DNA of 64,000 bases from Curtobacterium sp. MCSS17_007 (GCF_003234175.2 NZ_CP126257.1:2294001-2358000); one strand, 5' to 3'. Positions 24,856 through 33,653 are shown, counted from the stretch's first letter. Numbers and translations: made by a program. The notes: a model not told the origin generated them from the letters alone.

Positions 24856-25647
24856 TCAGGCGTCGGAGGGGTCGACGCTCGGCTGCTCGCCGGTGTGCTG
24901 GTGCTGACGGCGCGCCTTCGCCCGACGGGCGACGGACTCGCGGACGGTGCCGGCGACGGGCTTCCGGCCGCGGTGCAGCGCGACGATGCCGGCGGTCAGG
25001 TTGCGGTGGGCGACCATGGTGAAGCCGACGCCACGGAGCCACTGGCTGAGGACCTGCTGGTCCGGCCACGCCTCGATCGACTCGGCCAGGTACCGGTAGG
25101 CGGCGGGGTTGCTGCTCGACAGGCGCGCGATGCCCGGGAGCACGCGCTTGAGGTACGCGCCGTAGCCGAAGCGCAGGAGTGCCATCGGCGGCGTCGAGAA
25201 CTCGCAGATGACCACGCGACCACCGGGCTTGAGCACCCGCAGCATCTCGGTGATCGCCTGCATCGGGTCGTTGACGTTGCGCAGCCCGAACGAGATCGTG
25301 ACCGCGTCGAACGTGTCGTCGTCGAACGGCAGGTGCTCCGCGTCGCCCTCGACGAACGAGATCTCGGGGTGCCGCTCGCGGCCGACGGCGATCATGCCGG
25401 CGGACAGGTCGAGGGCCGTGACGTCCGCGCCCTTCTTCGCCAGCGCTGCCGCGCTGGTGCCCGTACCGGCGGCGATGTCCAGCACCTTCTCACCCGGCTG
25501 GGGGTCGACCGCACGGACCGTCGCGACGCGCCACAGCGGGGCGTTGCCCGCCGAGAGGATGTCGTTCGTGAGGTCGTACTTCGCGGCGACGTCGTCGAAC
25601 ATGGCCGCCACCTCGTCCGGCCGCTTGCTCAGGTCCGCTCTGCTCAC
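24856..25647 (-). CDS. menG: Demethylmenaquinone methyltransferase
   Basis: A 263-residue UbiE/MenG C-methyltransferase. It starts SRADLSKRPDEVAAMFD with AAKYDLTNDILS, the SAM motif VLDIAAGTGTSA, ISFGLRNVND and GGRVVICEFSTP. It performs the last step of menaquinone synthesis. A basic tail of about 30 residues follows the fold. GTG start with TAGGAT exactly 6 nt upstream, so it is leaderless. It faces menF across an 84-bp gap. Confidence 0.96.
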   Translation of the reverse strand: MSRADLSKRPDEVAAMFDDVAAKYDLTNDILSAGNAPLWRVATVRAVDPQPGEKVLDIAAGTGTSAAALAKKGADVTALDLSAGMIAVGRERHPEISFVEGDAEHLPFDDDTFDAVTISFGLRNVNDPMQAITEMLRVLKPGGRVVICEFSTPPMALLRFGYGAYLKRVLPGIARLSSSNPAAYRYLAESIEAWPDQQVLSQWLRGVGFTMVAHRNLTAGIVALHRGRKPVAGTVRESVARRAKARRQHQHTGEQPSVDPSDA

Positions 25648-25653
25648 CGCACC

Positions 25654-25659
25654 ATCCTA
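25654..25659 (-). promoter_or_regulatory. -10 box of the menG operon (leaderless)
   Basis: TAGGAT on the minus strand, 6 nt before the GTG of menG. Confidence 0.6.
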
Positions 25660-25719
25660 GAGGGCACGGCTCGCAGCTGCCCGGACGCCCGGCGGAGGTC
25701 CGCGGACCGGCTGCGCGCG

Positions 25720-25725
25720 TACGAT
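25720..25725 (+). promoter_or_regulatory. -10 box of menF (leaderless)
   Basis: TACGAT, 6 nt before the GTG of menF. It shares the 84-bp divergent gap with the menG promoter. Confidence 0.55.
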
Positions 25726-25731
25726 CAGTCC

Positions 25732-26991
25732 GTGACCCGAACCACCACGGCGGCGCCCTCGCTCACGGTCTCGACGAGGATCCTCGACGACCCGGGGGAC
25801 GTCCTCCGGCACACGCTCCGGGACGCACCGCTGGCGTTCGTGCGGAACGGTGACGGGATCGTCGGCATCGGAGAAGCCGTGCGCTTCTCGTTCTCCGGCC
25901 CCGACCGGATGCGGCAGGCGTCCTCGGTGTGGCGCGACCTGGTCGGCGCCGCAACGGTGGACGACCCGGTGCAGCTGCGGGGCACGGGCCTGGTCGCCTT
26001 CGGCTCGTTCGCGTTCGCCGACGACTCCGCAGAGGAGAGCGTGCTGATCGTCCCGCGTGTGGTGATCGGCAAGCGGCGCGGCAAGGCGTGGTTGACCGCG
26101 GTGGACACGACGCCGGACCCGGCGCCGCTCGGGTTCTCGCGGACCTCGGTCCCCGTCCCGGCCGTGGGTGGTCACGTCTCCGTCCCCCTCGGCCCTGGGC
26201 AGATCGACGAACAGGCCTACGCCGCGGCCGTCGCGGACGCCGTGCGCCGGATCACTGCGGGGGACGCCGAGAAGGTCGTGCTCGCCCGTGACCTGGTCGG
26301 CACGCTCCCGCCCGGTGCTGACCGGCGCGCCGTGCTGCTCGACCTCGCCGCCGCGTACCCGCAGTGCGTCACCTTCGCCGTCGACGGCCTGGTCGGTGCG
26401 ACACCGGAGACGCTCGCGCGCACCGACGGCACCGAGCTCTCCGCCCGGGTGCTCGCGGGCAGTGCCGCGCGGGGCACCGACCCCGTGTCCGACCGTGCCG
26501 CCGCCGAGGCCCTGGCGTCGAGCGCGAAGGACGTCGAGGAGCACGGCTTCGCGATCGCGAGCCTGCTCGCGGCGCTCCGCCCGATCGCGAGCGACCTGCG
26601 CGCCGACCCCGAACCCTTCCGCCTGCAGTTGCCCAACCTCTGGCACCTCGCCACCGACGTCCGCGCGACCCTGCCGGTCGGCACGACCTCCCTCGACGTC
26701 GCGGACGCACTGCACCCGACGGCTGCGGTCGCCGGCACGCCGACCGACGTCGCGGTGCGGCTCGTCGCCGAGCTCGAGGGCGTCGACCGCGGGCGGTACG
26801 CCGGTCCCGTCGGGTGGCTCGGCGCGAACGGGGACGGCGAGTGGATGCTCGCGCTGCGGAGCGCCCGGATCGACCCGGACGGCACCGTCCGCGCCTGGGC
26901 GGGCGCCGGCATCGTGGCCGGGTCCGACCCGGCGCGCGAGGTCGCCGAGACGGCCCTGAAGTTCCGACCCGTCCGCGACGCCCTGGCCTGA
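25732..26991 (+). CDS. menF: Isochorismate synthase
   Basis: A 419-residue chorismate-utilising enzyme. The C-terminal half holds EKVVLARDL, TFAVDGLVGATPETL, LAGSAARG, the HPTAAVAGTP motif with the catalytic His, and GWLGANGDGEW. It converts chorismate to isochorismate for menaquinone. Isochorismate for a siderophore is possible, but the gene is divergent from menG and tail-to-tail with menD, which favours menaquinone. Confidence 0.94.
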   Translation: MTRTTTAAPSLTVSTRILDDPGDVLRHTLRDAPLAFVRNGDGIVGIGEAVRFSFSGPDRMRQASSVWRDLVGAATVDDPVQLRGTGLVAFGSFAFADDSAEESVLIVPRVVIGKRRGKAWLTAVDTTPDPAPLGFSRTSVPVPAVGGHVSVPLGPGQIDEQAYAAAVADAVRRITAGDAEKVVLARDLVGTLPPGADRRAVLLDLAAAYPQCVTFAVDGLVGATPETLARTDGTELSARVLAGSAARGTDPVSDRAAAEALASSAKDVEEHGFAIASLLAALRPIASDLRADPEPFRLQLPNLWHLATDVRATLPVGTTSLDVADALHPTAAVAGTPTDVAVRLVAELEGVDRGRYAGPVGWLGANGDGEWMLALRSARIDPDGTVRAWAGAGIVAGSDPAREVAETALKFRPVRDALA

Positions 26992-26998
26992 CACGGTC

Positions 26999-27032
26999 GG
27001 GAGGCGCGGGACGGCCCCGCCTCGCGCCTCCC
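26999..27032. terminator. Hairpin after menF (dispersed family, variant copy)
   Basis: GGGAGGCGCG (26999-27008) pairs with CGCGCCTCCC (27023-27032), 8 nt past the menF stop. It belongs to the CGGACGGGAGGC hairpin family seen at five other gene ends, but the outer GGAC is degenerate. Confidence 0.8.
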
Positions 27033-27039
27033 GCCCGAC

Positions 27040-27060
27040 GGGTGCCCACGACGGGCACCC
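27040..27060. terminator. Hairpin after menD
   Basis: GGGTGCCC (27040-27047) and GGGCACCC (27053-27060) form an 8-bp stem, 8 nt beyond the menD stop on the minus strand. Together with 26999-27032 it insulates the convergent genes. Confidence 0.75.
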
Positions 27061-27067
27061 GCTCCGG

Positions 27068-28948
27068 TCAGTCGGCCAGCGGCACCTCGACGACGAGACG
27101 CTGCGCCGGGTCGGTGAGGACGGCCTCCAGGTCGCCCCAGGTCGCTGCGCGCCGGTACTCCCAGCCGAGCCCCGTGACGACCCGCTCGACGTCGACGTGC
27201 TGCGGTGTCGTCATCATCCGCCGCATGTCCGCGTCCGGTGTGGTCGCCGCGACCTCGAGACCGCGGAAGATCGCCCCGCCGACGTCGTTGCCCACGACGA
27301 CCTGCACACGGTGCGTCGGCTCCTCGGTGCCCGTGACGAGCGCGCCGATGTCGTGCAGGAACGTGAGGTCCCCGACGAGCACCCGCGTCGTGCCGACCGA
27401 GTCCGCCGTGCGCTCGAGGGCCGCCGCGATGCCGAGCGCCGTCGAGACGGTCCCGTCGATCCCCGCGAGCCCGCGGTTCGCGTGCACCCGGAGCTTCTTG
27501 CCCGGCACGTGCGCGTCGGCGACGCGGATGAGCTGGGACGCGCCGAGCACGAGTCGGTCGTGCGGCCAGGTCGCGCCCCACACCGCGTCGACGAGCATGG
27601 TGCGGTCGACCGGTCGGCGTCGGAGCGCCACCTCGTCGCGCAGGTAGCGGTTGCGCTCGGCTCGGTCCCCCGAACGCTTGGCGTCGAGGTCCGGCCCGGC
27701 GTCGCCGTCGCCGAGGAGCGCGCGGCTCGTGGTCACCCAACGGCCGACCCACGCGCGGTGTGCCGGGGTGGTGCGGCCCGTCGCGCGGACGTCCGACACG
27801 AAGGCGGTGGCTGCGTCCGGACGGGAGGCACGGGCGGGGTCGTACGGGTCGGCTCCCGCACCGCGGACCACGACGGTCTCCACGCCGGCCCGCTGCAGGA
27901 GCGCGGGGACCTCGCGGCTGAGGGTCGGGTGTCCGAGCACGACGGCCCGGCGGACGGCGCCGCCGAGCTCCGGGTCGCGGAGCAGCTCGCGGTAGGCGAC
28001 GACGAGGTTGCGGCCGAAGCGCGCACCGCTGGAGACCTCGGCCAGCAGTGGCGCGCCGAGCTCCCAGGCGATGCGCTCCGCGTCCGCGCCCGCGTCGTGC
28101 CCGGCGATGACGACCGTCGCGGGTTCGTCGTCGGGGGCGAGTTCGGCCACCGGCAGCCCGGTGTGCACGCGGCGCCGGGCGTGCTCGAGGTCCACCTCGT
28201 CGTCCGGCACCCCCGGCACGTCCTCGGCGCGGAGGCCGGCGGAGAGCGGTTCGCGGAACGCGACGTCCAGCTGCACCGGACCGGGCTGTCCGGTGTGCCC
28301 GGCTGCGACGGCGACCGCCTCGCGCGCGAGCGAACGGACGGCGTCGACGTCGACCCCTGCCGAGGTCGGGGCCTGCACGTCGCGGACGAAGGCGACCGCC
28401 GGTCCGAAGAGCCCGGGCTGCACGGTCGTCTGGTTGCTGCCGATCCCCCGGAGCTCCTCCGGACGGTCCGCGCTGAGGACGATCACCGGCACGCCGGAGT
28501 GGTGTGCCTCGAGCACGGCCGGGTGCAGGTTCGCGACAGCGGTGCCCGACGTCGTGACGACCGCTGCGGGTCGACCGGACTCGACCGCCAGGCCGAGGGC
28601 GAAGAACCCGGCCGTCCGCTCGTCGAGCCGCACGTGCACGGTGACACCGCCCGCTCGTTCGAGGGCGACCGCCGCGAGTGCGAGCGCCTGCGAGCGGGAG
28701 CCGGGGCTCACCACCACGTCGGTCACCCCCGCCCGCGCGAGTTCGCGCAGGAGCGCGAGCGCGAAGTCGGTCGCGGGGCTGCCGGATCCGGTGGGACCGT
28801 CAGCGATCGGGGCGGCTGTCGTCGTCTCGTTCGTCTCGGAACTGGTCTTCGAGGTCTCGGAGGGTTGCGTCGTCCTGGTCCGTTCCGGTGCGGGGTGACC
28901 CGGCGGCACGGGGGCCGCCGAGGAAGTCCGGGTCGTCTTCGGGTCCAC
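27068..28948 (-). CDS. menD: SEPHCHC synthase (menaquinone pathway)
   Basis: A 626-residue thiamine-diphosphate enzyme joining isochorismate and 2-oxoglutarate. Conserved blocks are VVSPGSRSQALA, HVRLDERTAGFFALG, VVTTSGTAVANLHPAV and, in the C-terminal ThDP domain, VGDLTFLHDIGAL with VGNDVGGAIF. Recognisable homology begins only near residue 55. The first 50 residues (Thr/Ser/Pro rich) overlap the 3' part of the PLDc_N gene by 149 bp. The only canonical in-frame starts are GTG 28948 and GTG 28909, so a real overlap is forced unless a rare start is used near 28800. Confidence 0.93.
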   Translation of the reverse strand: MDPKTTRTSSAAPVPPGHPAPERTRTTQPSETSKTSSETNETTTAAPIADGPTGSGSPATDFALALLRELARAGVTDVVVSPGSRSQALALAAVALERAGGVTVHVRLDERTAGFFALGLAVESGRPAAVVTTSGTAVANLHPAVLEAHHSGVPVIVLSADRPEELRGIGSNQTTVQPGLFGPAVAFVRDVQAPTSAGVDVDAVRSLAREAVAVAAGHTGQPGPVQLDVAFREPLSAGLRAEDVPGVPDDEVDLEHARRRVHTGLPVAELAPDDEPATVVIAGHDAGADAERIAWELGAPLLAEVSSGARFGRNLVVAYRELLRDPELGGAVRRAVVLGHPTLSREVPALLQRAGVETVVVRGAGADPYDPARASRPDAATAFVSDVRATGRTTPAHRAWVGRWVTTSRALLGDGDAGPDLDAKRSGDRAERNRYLRDEVALRRRPVDRTMLVDAVWGATWPHDRLVLGASQLIRVADAHVPGKKLRVHANRGLAGIDGTVSTALGIAAALERTADSVGTTRVLVGDLTFLHDIGALVTGTEEPTHRVQVVVGNDVGGAIFRGLEVAATTPDADMRRMMTTPQHVDVERVVTGLGWEYRRAATWGDLEAVLTDPAQRLVVEVPLAD

Positions 28949-29159
28949 GGTACCGGGGCGTCGGTCCGGGGGTCGCGGGGGCCCGACCGAGCAGGAACCA
29001 GAGCGCCCCGCCGAGGACGGGCAGGACGACCACGAGGAGGATCCACCACCCGCGGCGCAGGGACCGGATCCGCTGGCGCGGCATGGTCGCGCAGTCGATG
29101 ACCGCGTAGACCGTGAAGGCCACGGCGGCGACGGCGACGATCAACCACAGACGGACCAT
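28800..29159 (-). CDS. PLDc_N-domain small membrane protein
   Basis: A 119-residue protein with two transmembrane helices (about 5-22 and 38-58; WWILLVVVLPVLGGALWFLLG). It matches the membrane domain that precedes the catalytic part of cardiolipin synthases (PLDc_N). The remaining 60 residues are polar and end in an Asp/Arg-rich tail. The catalytic HKD part is missing, as is usual for this stand-alone family, whose role is unknown. ATG 29159 follows TAGACT by 6 nt, so it is leaderless. It is cotranscribed and overlaps with menD. Confidence 0.85.
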   Translation of the reverse strand: MVRLWLIVAVAAVAFTVYAVIDCATMPRQRIRSLRRGWWILLVVVLPVLGGALWFLLGRAPATPGPTPRYRGPEDDPDFLGGPRAAGSPRTGTDQDDATLRDLEDQFRDERDDDSRPDR

Positions 29160-29165
29160 CCCCGG

Positions 29166-29171
29166 AGTCTA
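29166..29171 (-). promoter_or_regulatory. -10 box of PLDc_N-menD (leaderless)
   Basis: TAGACT on the minus strand, 6 nt before the ATG of the PLDc_N gene. Confidence 0.6.
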
Positions 29172-29225
29172 GGCAGCACTCCTGGGACCGACCTGCCCGT
29201 CAGCCGACACCACGGCGGTGTTCCG

Positions 29226-29231
29226 TAGAAT
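29226..29231 (+). promoter_or_regulatory. -10 box of the DUF4229 gene (leaderless)
   Basis: TAGAAT, followed by CGTCGG and the GTG start. The same GAATCGTCGGGTG string precedes the YqaJ-type gene at 8112. Confidence 0.65.
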
Positions 29232-29237
29232 CGTCGG

Positions 29238-29609
29238 GTGAAAGCGTGGCTCGTCTACACCCTTGCCCGACTCGGCATCTTCGCCGCGGCGCTGGCCGTC
29301 CTGCTCGTCATCGGACTGCGCTGGTACTGGGCGGCGATCGGCGCCGCCCTCATCGGCCTGCTCGTGTCCTACATCGCGCTGCCCGGCCTGCGCGGGCAGG
29401 TGACGTCCACCATCGCGTCGCGTCGCGGTCGTCCCGAGCGTGACGCGGACTCGGACTTCGAGGACGACTTCGTCGACGCCGCGGACACCGAGGCGGCAGG
29501 GTCGGGAGCCGCGGGCTCCGACGCAGCGGGCACCGACGTCGCGGGCACCGACGCCGCGCGCAGCGATGCCGACCGGCACCGCGCCCGTCGGGAGCGCGAC
29601 GAGGAGTAG
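29238..29609 (+). CDS. DUF4229 small membrane protein
   Basis: A 123-residue protein with two transmembrane helices (about 3-25 and 29-50) and a long acidic, Ala/Asp/Thr-rich cytoplasmic tail with a repeated AAGTD-type unit. It belongs to an actinobacterial family of unknown function commonly placed next to menaquinone genes. Here it faces PLDc_N-menD and ends tail-to-tail with menA. Confidence 0.8.
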   Translation: MKAWLVYTLARLGIFAAALAVLLVIGLRWYWAAIGAALIGLLVSYIALPGLRGQVTSTIASRRGRPERDADSDFEDDFVDAADTEAAGSGAAGSDAAGTDVAGTDAARSDADRHRARRERDEE

Positions 29610-29649
29610 TCCCGGTCGGACGTCGGACGTCCGCTGGTCGCCGCCGCTC

Positions 29650-30645
29650 CTACGGCAGGAGGACCAGGGTCAGGCCGAGCACCACGCCGTAGGCGAGCGA
29701 GGCGAACGACGACAGCTGCAGCGCGGTGACGAGCTCGCGGGGCTTCCGTGAGGACACACCGATCGCGAGCGCCGGCAGCGCGAGCAACAGCGAGAAGTAC
29801 GCGAAGCCGGTGCGGAAGTAGAGCAGCACGAACCAGAGCAGCACGACGTACGGCAGCATCAGGAACAGGCCGAACAGCACGCGGGCCACGGGACGTCCGA
29901 CGACGACCGCCAGGGTCCGCTTGCCCGCCTGTCGGTCCTCGTCGACGTCGCGGATGTTGTTCACCATGAGGACGGCGCAGGCGAAGAAGCCGGCCGCGAC
30001 CGCTGCTGCCCAGCCGCTCGCCGTCACCTCGCGGATCTGCACGTACTGGGTCCCGAGCACGGCGACCAGGCCGAAGAACACGAAGACGAAGACCTCGCCG
30101 AGCGCGTTGTAGCCGTAGGGCTTCTTCCCGCCGGTGTAGAACCAGGCGGCGACGATCGCTGCCGCCCCGACGAGCAGCAGCCACCACAGCCCGGTGAGCA
30201 GCACGATGACCAGCCCGGCGACGGCCGCGAGCCCGAAGAACGTCAGCGCGACGGTGAGCACGGTGCGCGGCTTCGCGAGCCCCGCACCCGTGAGCCGGGC
30301 CGGGCCGACGCGGAACTCGTCGGTGCCCCGGACGCCGTCCGAGTAGTCGTTGCTGTAGTTCACGCCGATCTGCAGGAACAGCGCGACCGCGAGGGCGAGG
30401 AGCGCGACCGCCAGGTGGTGGTCACGGCCGAGGTAGCTCCCGAAGTCGCCCGGTTCGCCGGAGTCGACGAACGCCACCCCGGTCCCGAGCACGACCGGGA
30501 CGACGCCGAGCGTGAGGGTGCGGAGCCGGGCTCCGCCGATCCAGTCGCGAGCCGTCGCCCGCTGCTTCGTGCGCTGGGGTGCAGCGGCCTTCGCCGGGTT
30601 GCCGCTGCGTCCGCGTGCCGGGGTCGTGTTCTTCGTACGTGCCAC
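29650..30645 (-). CDS. menA: 1,4-dihydroxy-2-naphthoate polyprenyltransferase
   Basis: A 331-residue UbiA-superfamily membrane enzyme with about eight to nine hydrophobic segments. Both Asp-rich motifs are present: NYSNDYSDGVRGTD, and NNIRDVDEDRQAGKRTLAVVVG. It attaches the polyprenyl tail to DHNA. The basic N-terminal tail of 35 residues is poorly conserved. GTG start, 24 bp after the menE stop, so menB-menE-menA form one unit. Confidence 0.96.
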   Translation of the reverse strand: MARTKNTTPARGRSGNPAKAAAPQRTKQRATARDWIGGARLRTLTLGVVPVVLGTGVAFVDSGEPGDFGSYLGRDHHLAVALLALAVALFLQIGVNYSNDYSDGVRGTDEFRVGPARLTGAGLAKPRTVLTVALTFFGLAAVAGLVIVLLTGLWWLLLVGAAAIVAAWFYTGGKKPYGYNALGEVFVFVFFGLVAVLGTQYVQIREVTASGWAAAVAAGFFACAVLMVNNIRDVDEDRQAGKRTLAVVVGRPVARVLFGLFLMLPYVVLLWFVLLYFRTGFAYFSLLLALPALAIGVSSRKPRELVTALQLSSFASLAYGVVLGLTLVLLP

Positions 30646-30669
30646 GGCCGACCATCGTATCCGTGACGG

Positions 30670-31821
30670 CTACGGGGTCGGAGCACCCTCGGGGTCCGCG
30701 AGCGCTCGGACGGCACGGCGGTCGGGCTTGCCGGACGCGAGCATCGGCACCGCGTCCACGACCAGGACGTCCGCGGGACGCGCGGCCCGCCCGAGCGTGC
30801 GGGCGACGTGGGCGCGCACGGTGTCGAGGTCGAGCGGGTGCTCCGTGACGACGACCGGCACCTCGCCCCACTCCCCTGACGCCCGCCGGGTGACGACGGC
30901 GGCCTCCTGGCCGGCGAGTTCGCGGACGCGCCGTTCGACCGCGCCGAGCGGGACCTTCTCGCCGCCGGACACGATGACGTCGTCGAGGCGTCCGAGCACG
31001 CGCACCCGTCCGTCGTCGTCGATCACGGCCGCGTCGCCGGTCCGGTACCAGCGGTGCCCGTCCCGCTCCGTGAAGGTCGCTGCGGTGCGTTCCGGGTCGT
31101 CGAGGTAACCCTCGGCGAGCATCGGACCGGCGAGCTCGAGCGCGCCGTCGACGAGCGCGGTGCGGACGGTGCCGAACGGTGTGCCGTCGTACACGCACCC
31201 GCCGCTCGTCTCGCTCGCGCCGTAGGTCGTGACGATGCGGACCCCGGCGTCGAGCGCCCGCTGCCGGAGCGGGGCCGGCGTCGCCTGCCCACCGACGAGG
31301 ACGGCGTCGAAGCGGGCCGCAGCCGCCGTGGCACGGGGGTCGGCGAGGACCCGCGCGAGCTGCACCGGCACGAGCGAGGTGTACCGGTGCGGGGCCTCGG
31401 GGCCGACGTCGAGCCGGTCGACCGCGTCCGCGAAGCTCCCGGCGTCGAAGTGGCCCGGCGCCAGGACGACGGGCGTCGTGCCGGCGGTGATCGAACGCGT
31501 CAGCACGTTGAGGCCCGCGATGTAGTGCGTCGGCAGCGCGAGGACCCAGCGTCCCGGGCCGCCGAGTGCCGCGTCGGCCGAGGCCGCGCCCGCGAGGAGC
31601 GCGTCCGAGGACAGCGCCACACGCTTCCCGGTGCCGGTCGAGCCGCTCGTCTCGACGACGACGGCGACCCGCTGGGCGACGTGCGACGGAGCCGGCGTCG
31701 GCAGCGCCGGTGCGTCCTCGGCGACGGGGAGGAGTGCGGGTCCGCCGGCGAGGGCAGCCTCCAGGCCGCGCAGCACGGCGACCGGGTCCGACGCACCCGC
31801 CGCGACGAGCGGCCGGCTCAC
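30670..31821 (-). CDS. menE: o-succinylbenzoate-CoA ligase
   Basis: A 383-residue adenylate-forming enzyme, the compact length typical of actinobacterial MenE. The P-loop VETSGSTGTGKRVALS, the TTYGASETSGGCVYDG block, YRTGDAA, and GRLDDVIVSGGEKV are all present, with the C-terminal Lys in SGKPDRR. It activates OSB for MenB. It lies 16 bp after menB. Confidence 0.95.
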   Translation of the reverse strand: MSRPLVAAGASDPVAVLRGLEAALAGGPALLPVAEDAPALPTPAPSHVAQRVAVVVETSGSTGTGKRVALSSDALLAGAASADAALGGPGRWVLALPTHYIAGLNVLTRSITAGTTPVVLAPGHFDAGSFADAVDRLDVGPEAPHRYTSLVPVQLARVLADPRATAAAARFDAVLVGGQATPAPLRQRALDAGVRIVTTYGASETSGGCVYDGTPFGTVRTALVDGALELAGPMLAEGYLDDPERTAATFTERDGHRWYRTGDAAVIDDDGRVRVLGRLDDVIVSGGEKVPLGAVERRVRELAGQEAAVVTRRASGEWGEVPVVVTEHPLDLDTVRAHVARTLGRAARPADVLVVDAVPMLASGKPDRRAVRALADPEGAPTP

Positions 31822-31837
31822 GCGCGCCGACCCGGCG

Positions 31838-32767
31838 TCAGTAGTGCCACGGGAACGACGTCCACTCGGGCGCGCGCTTCTCGAGGAAGGAGTCGCGACC
31901 CTCCACGGCTTCGTCCGTGCCGTAGGCGAGGCGTGTCGCCTCGCCCGCGAAGACCTGCTGCCCGACCAGGCCGTCGTCCACCGCGTTGAACGCGTACTTC
32001 AGCATGCGGATCGCGGTCGGCGACTTGCCGAGGATCGTCTCGCCCCACCGGATCGCCTCGCGCTCGAGGTCCTCGTGCGGGACGACCTTGTTCACCGCGC
32101 CCATCTCGTACGCGCGCTGCGCCGAGTACTCCTCGGCCAGGAAGAACACCTCGCGTGCGAACTTCTGCCCGATCTGCTTCGCGTAGTAGGCGCTGCCGTA
32201 CCCACCGTCGAACGAGCCGACGTCCGCGTCGGTCTGCTTGAACCGTCCGTGCTCGGCGCTCGCGATCGTGAGGTCGCAGATCGCGTGGAGGGAGTGTCCG
32301 CCGCCGGCGGCCCACCCGGGCACGACCGCGATGACGACCTTGGGCATCATGCGGATGAGGCGCTGCACCTCGAGGATGTGCAAGCGGCCCATCGACGCCT
32401 GGGCCGCGGCCGGGTCCACGCCCTCGGGCGGAGCGCCCTCGTCACCGACGTACTGGTAGCCGCTGCGGCCGCGGATCCGCTGGTCCCCGCCGGAGCAGAA
32501 GGCCCAGCCACCGTCCTTCGGGCTCGGACCGTTCCCCGTGAGCAGGACGACCCCGACGCGCGGGTCCTGGCGGGCGTCGTCGAGCGCGCGGTGGAGCTCG
32601 TCGACGGTGCGGGGGCGGAAGGCGTTGCGGACCTCGGGCCGGTCGAACGCGACCCGGACGATGCCCTGCGAGACGTGCTTGTGGTACGTGATGTCGGTGA
32701 AGTGCTCCGCGACCGGGGCGGCGGTCCAGACGTCGGGGTCGAACAGGTCGGAGACGGGAGCTGCCAT
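31838..32767 (-). CDS. menB: 1,4-dihydroxy-2-naphthoyl-CoA synthase
   Basis: A 309-residue crotonase-fold enzyme with the MenB signatures CSGGDQRIRGRSGYQY, VPGWAAGGGHSLH (oxyanion hole), FDGGYGSAYYAKQIGQK and the C-terminal PEWTSFPWHY. It cyclises OSB-CoA to DHNA-CoA. It is the first gene of menB-menE-menA. Confidence 0.97.
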   Translation of the reverse strand: MAAPVSDLFDPDVWTAAPVAEHFTDITYHKHVSQGIVRVAFDRPEVRNAFRPRTVDELHRALDDARQDPRVGVVLLTGNGPSPKDGGWAFCSGGDQRIRGRSGYQYVGDEGAPPEGVDPAAAQASMGRLHILEVQRLIRMMPKVVIAVVPGWAAGGGHSLHAICDLTIASAEHGRFKQTDADVGSFDGGYGSAYYAKQIGQKFAREVFFLAEEYSAQRAYEMGAVNKVVPHEDLEREAIRWGETILGKSPTAIRMLKYAFNAVDDGLVGQQVFAGEATRLAYGTDEAVEGRDSFLEKRAPEWTSFPWHY

Positions 32768-32828
32768 GTCCCCACCGTATCGCCGGACACCCGTGCCGTC
32801 GGATCGGTCGACGCGCGGAGCCGCCCGG

Positions 32829-33461
32829 CTACATCCCCGAAAGCGCCTCGGGTGCGACGACCACGAGCAGCACGATCAGGATGACCGGGTTGGCGAAGAA
32901 CGCCAGCACCACCCCGACCGCGCCGTACCAGCGGCCGAACGACCCGACCGCGGCGATGAAGCCGAGCACCGCCGCGATGAGCGTGAGGAAGACGACCACG
33001 AAGCAGATACCGAAGGCGAAGGTCGTGTCACCGCCCATGAAGACGGCGAACGCGCTGGCGTCCACGGCCGCGGAGACCACCGCCAGGCCGAGAGCGATCT
33101 TGCCGGTGATCGGGTTCTTCCGTCGTCGGGCGGTCTGCGCGAGGATCCGTGTGTCGACGGTGTTCCGCTGCATGAGCCGCTCGAAGTCCCCCGTCGACCG
33201 GGGGTCGGACCGGGCTGCGCCGCCGCGCGCCTCCGATGCCGTCGCGGGTGCAGCGGCGCGCTGCGCGGGAGCATGCTGGGCGGCCGGACGCTGGGTCGTC
33301 GGCCGCTGGGCGGTCGGACGCTGCGCCGGCTGGCGCTGCGGGGTCTGGCGCTGCGGGGTCTGGCGCTGCGGGGTCTGGCGCTGGGCGGCCGCCCGCTGCG
33401 CTGCTGCACGCTCGGCGGCGGCGCGTTGCGCTGCGGCGCGCTGCTGCGGATCCGACGCCAC
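32829..33461 (-). CDS. Membrane protein with Gln/Arg-rich repeat tail
   Basis: A 210-residue protein. The N-terminal 95 residues are low complexity, with repeated AAQRAA and QRQTP units (the DNA holds three perfect 15-bp tandem repeats). A second half has three hydrophobic segments (about 130-150, 155-178, 185-205). I do not recognise a function. GTG start behind GAGGGAGGG. It lies between menB and the divergent menC. The tail is basic and probably cytoplasmic. Confidence 0.72.
   Translation of the reverse strand: MASDPQQRAAAQRAAAERAAAQRAAAQRQTPQRQTPQRQTPQRQPAQRPTAQRPTTQRPAAQHAPAQRAAAPATASEARGGAARSDPRSTGDFERLMQRNTVDTRILAQTARRRKNPITGKIALGLAVVSAAVDASAFAVFMGGDTTFAFGICFVVVFLTLIAAVLGFIAAVGSFGRWYGAVGVVLAFFANPVILIVLLVVVAPEALSGM
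33331..33375. repeat. Three perfect 15-bp tandem repeats
   Basis: TGGCGCTGCGGGGTC is repeated three times without change inside the membrane-protein gene, encoding (QRQTP) pentapeptides on the minus strand. A fourth copy starts but diverges. Copy number is likely to vary between strains. Confidence 0.95.
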
Positions 33462-33653
33462 CGGCCCTCCCTCTCCTCGGTCGCTGCACGTTCGCGCCGC
33501 GTTGCTCCGCGGCCTCGTCGACCCTGGCCGACCGATGCATGCTAGTGGCCGGCCCTGGCGGTCGGCTCCGAGGAACCGGCGGGTGCGCTGGACGCGGGAC
33601 AGCCCGACCGCCGCGGCCCGGTCGTCGGTGGTGCCGGTGCGGGAGGATGGGGT

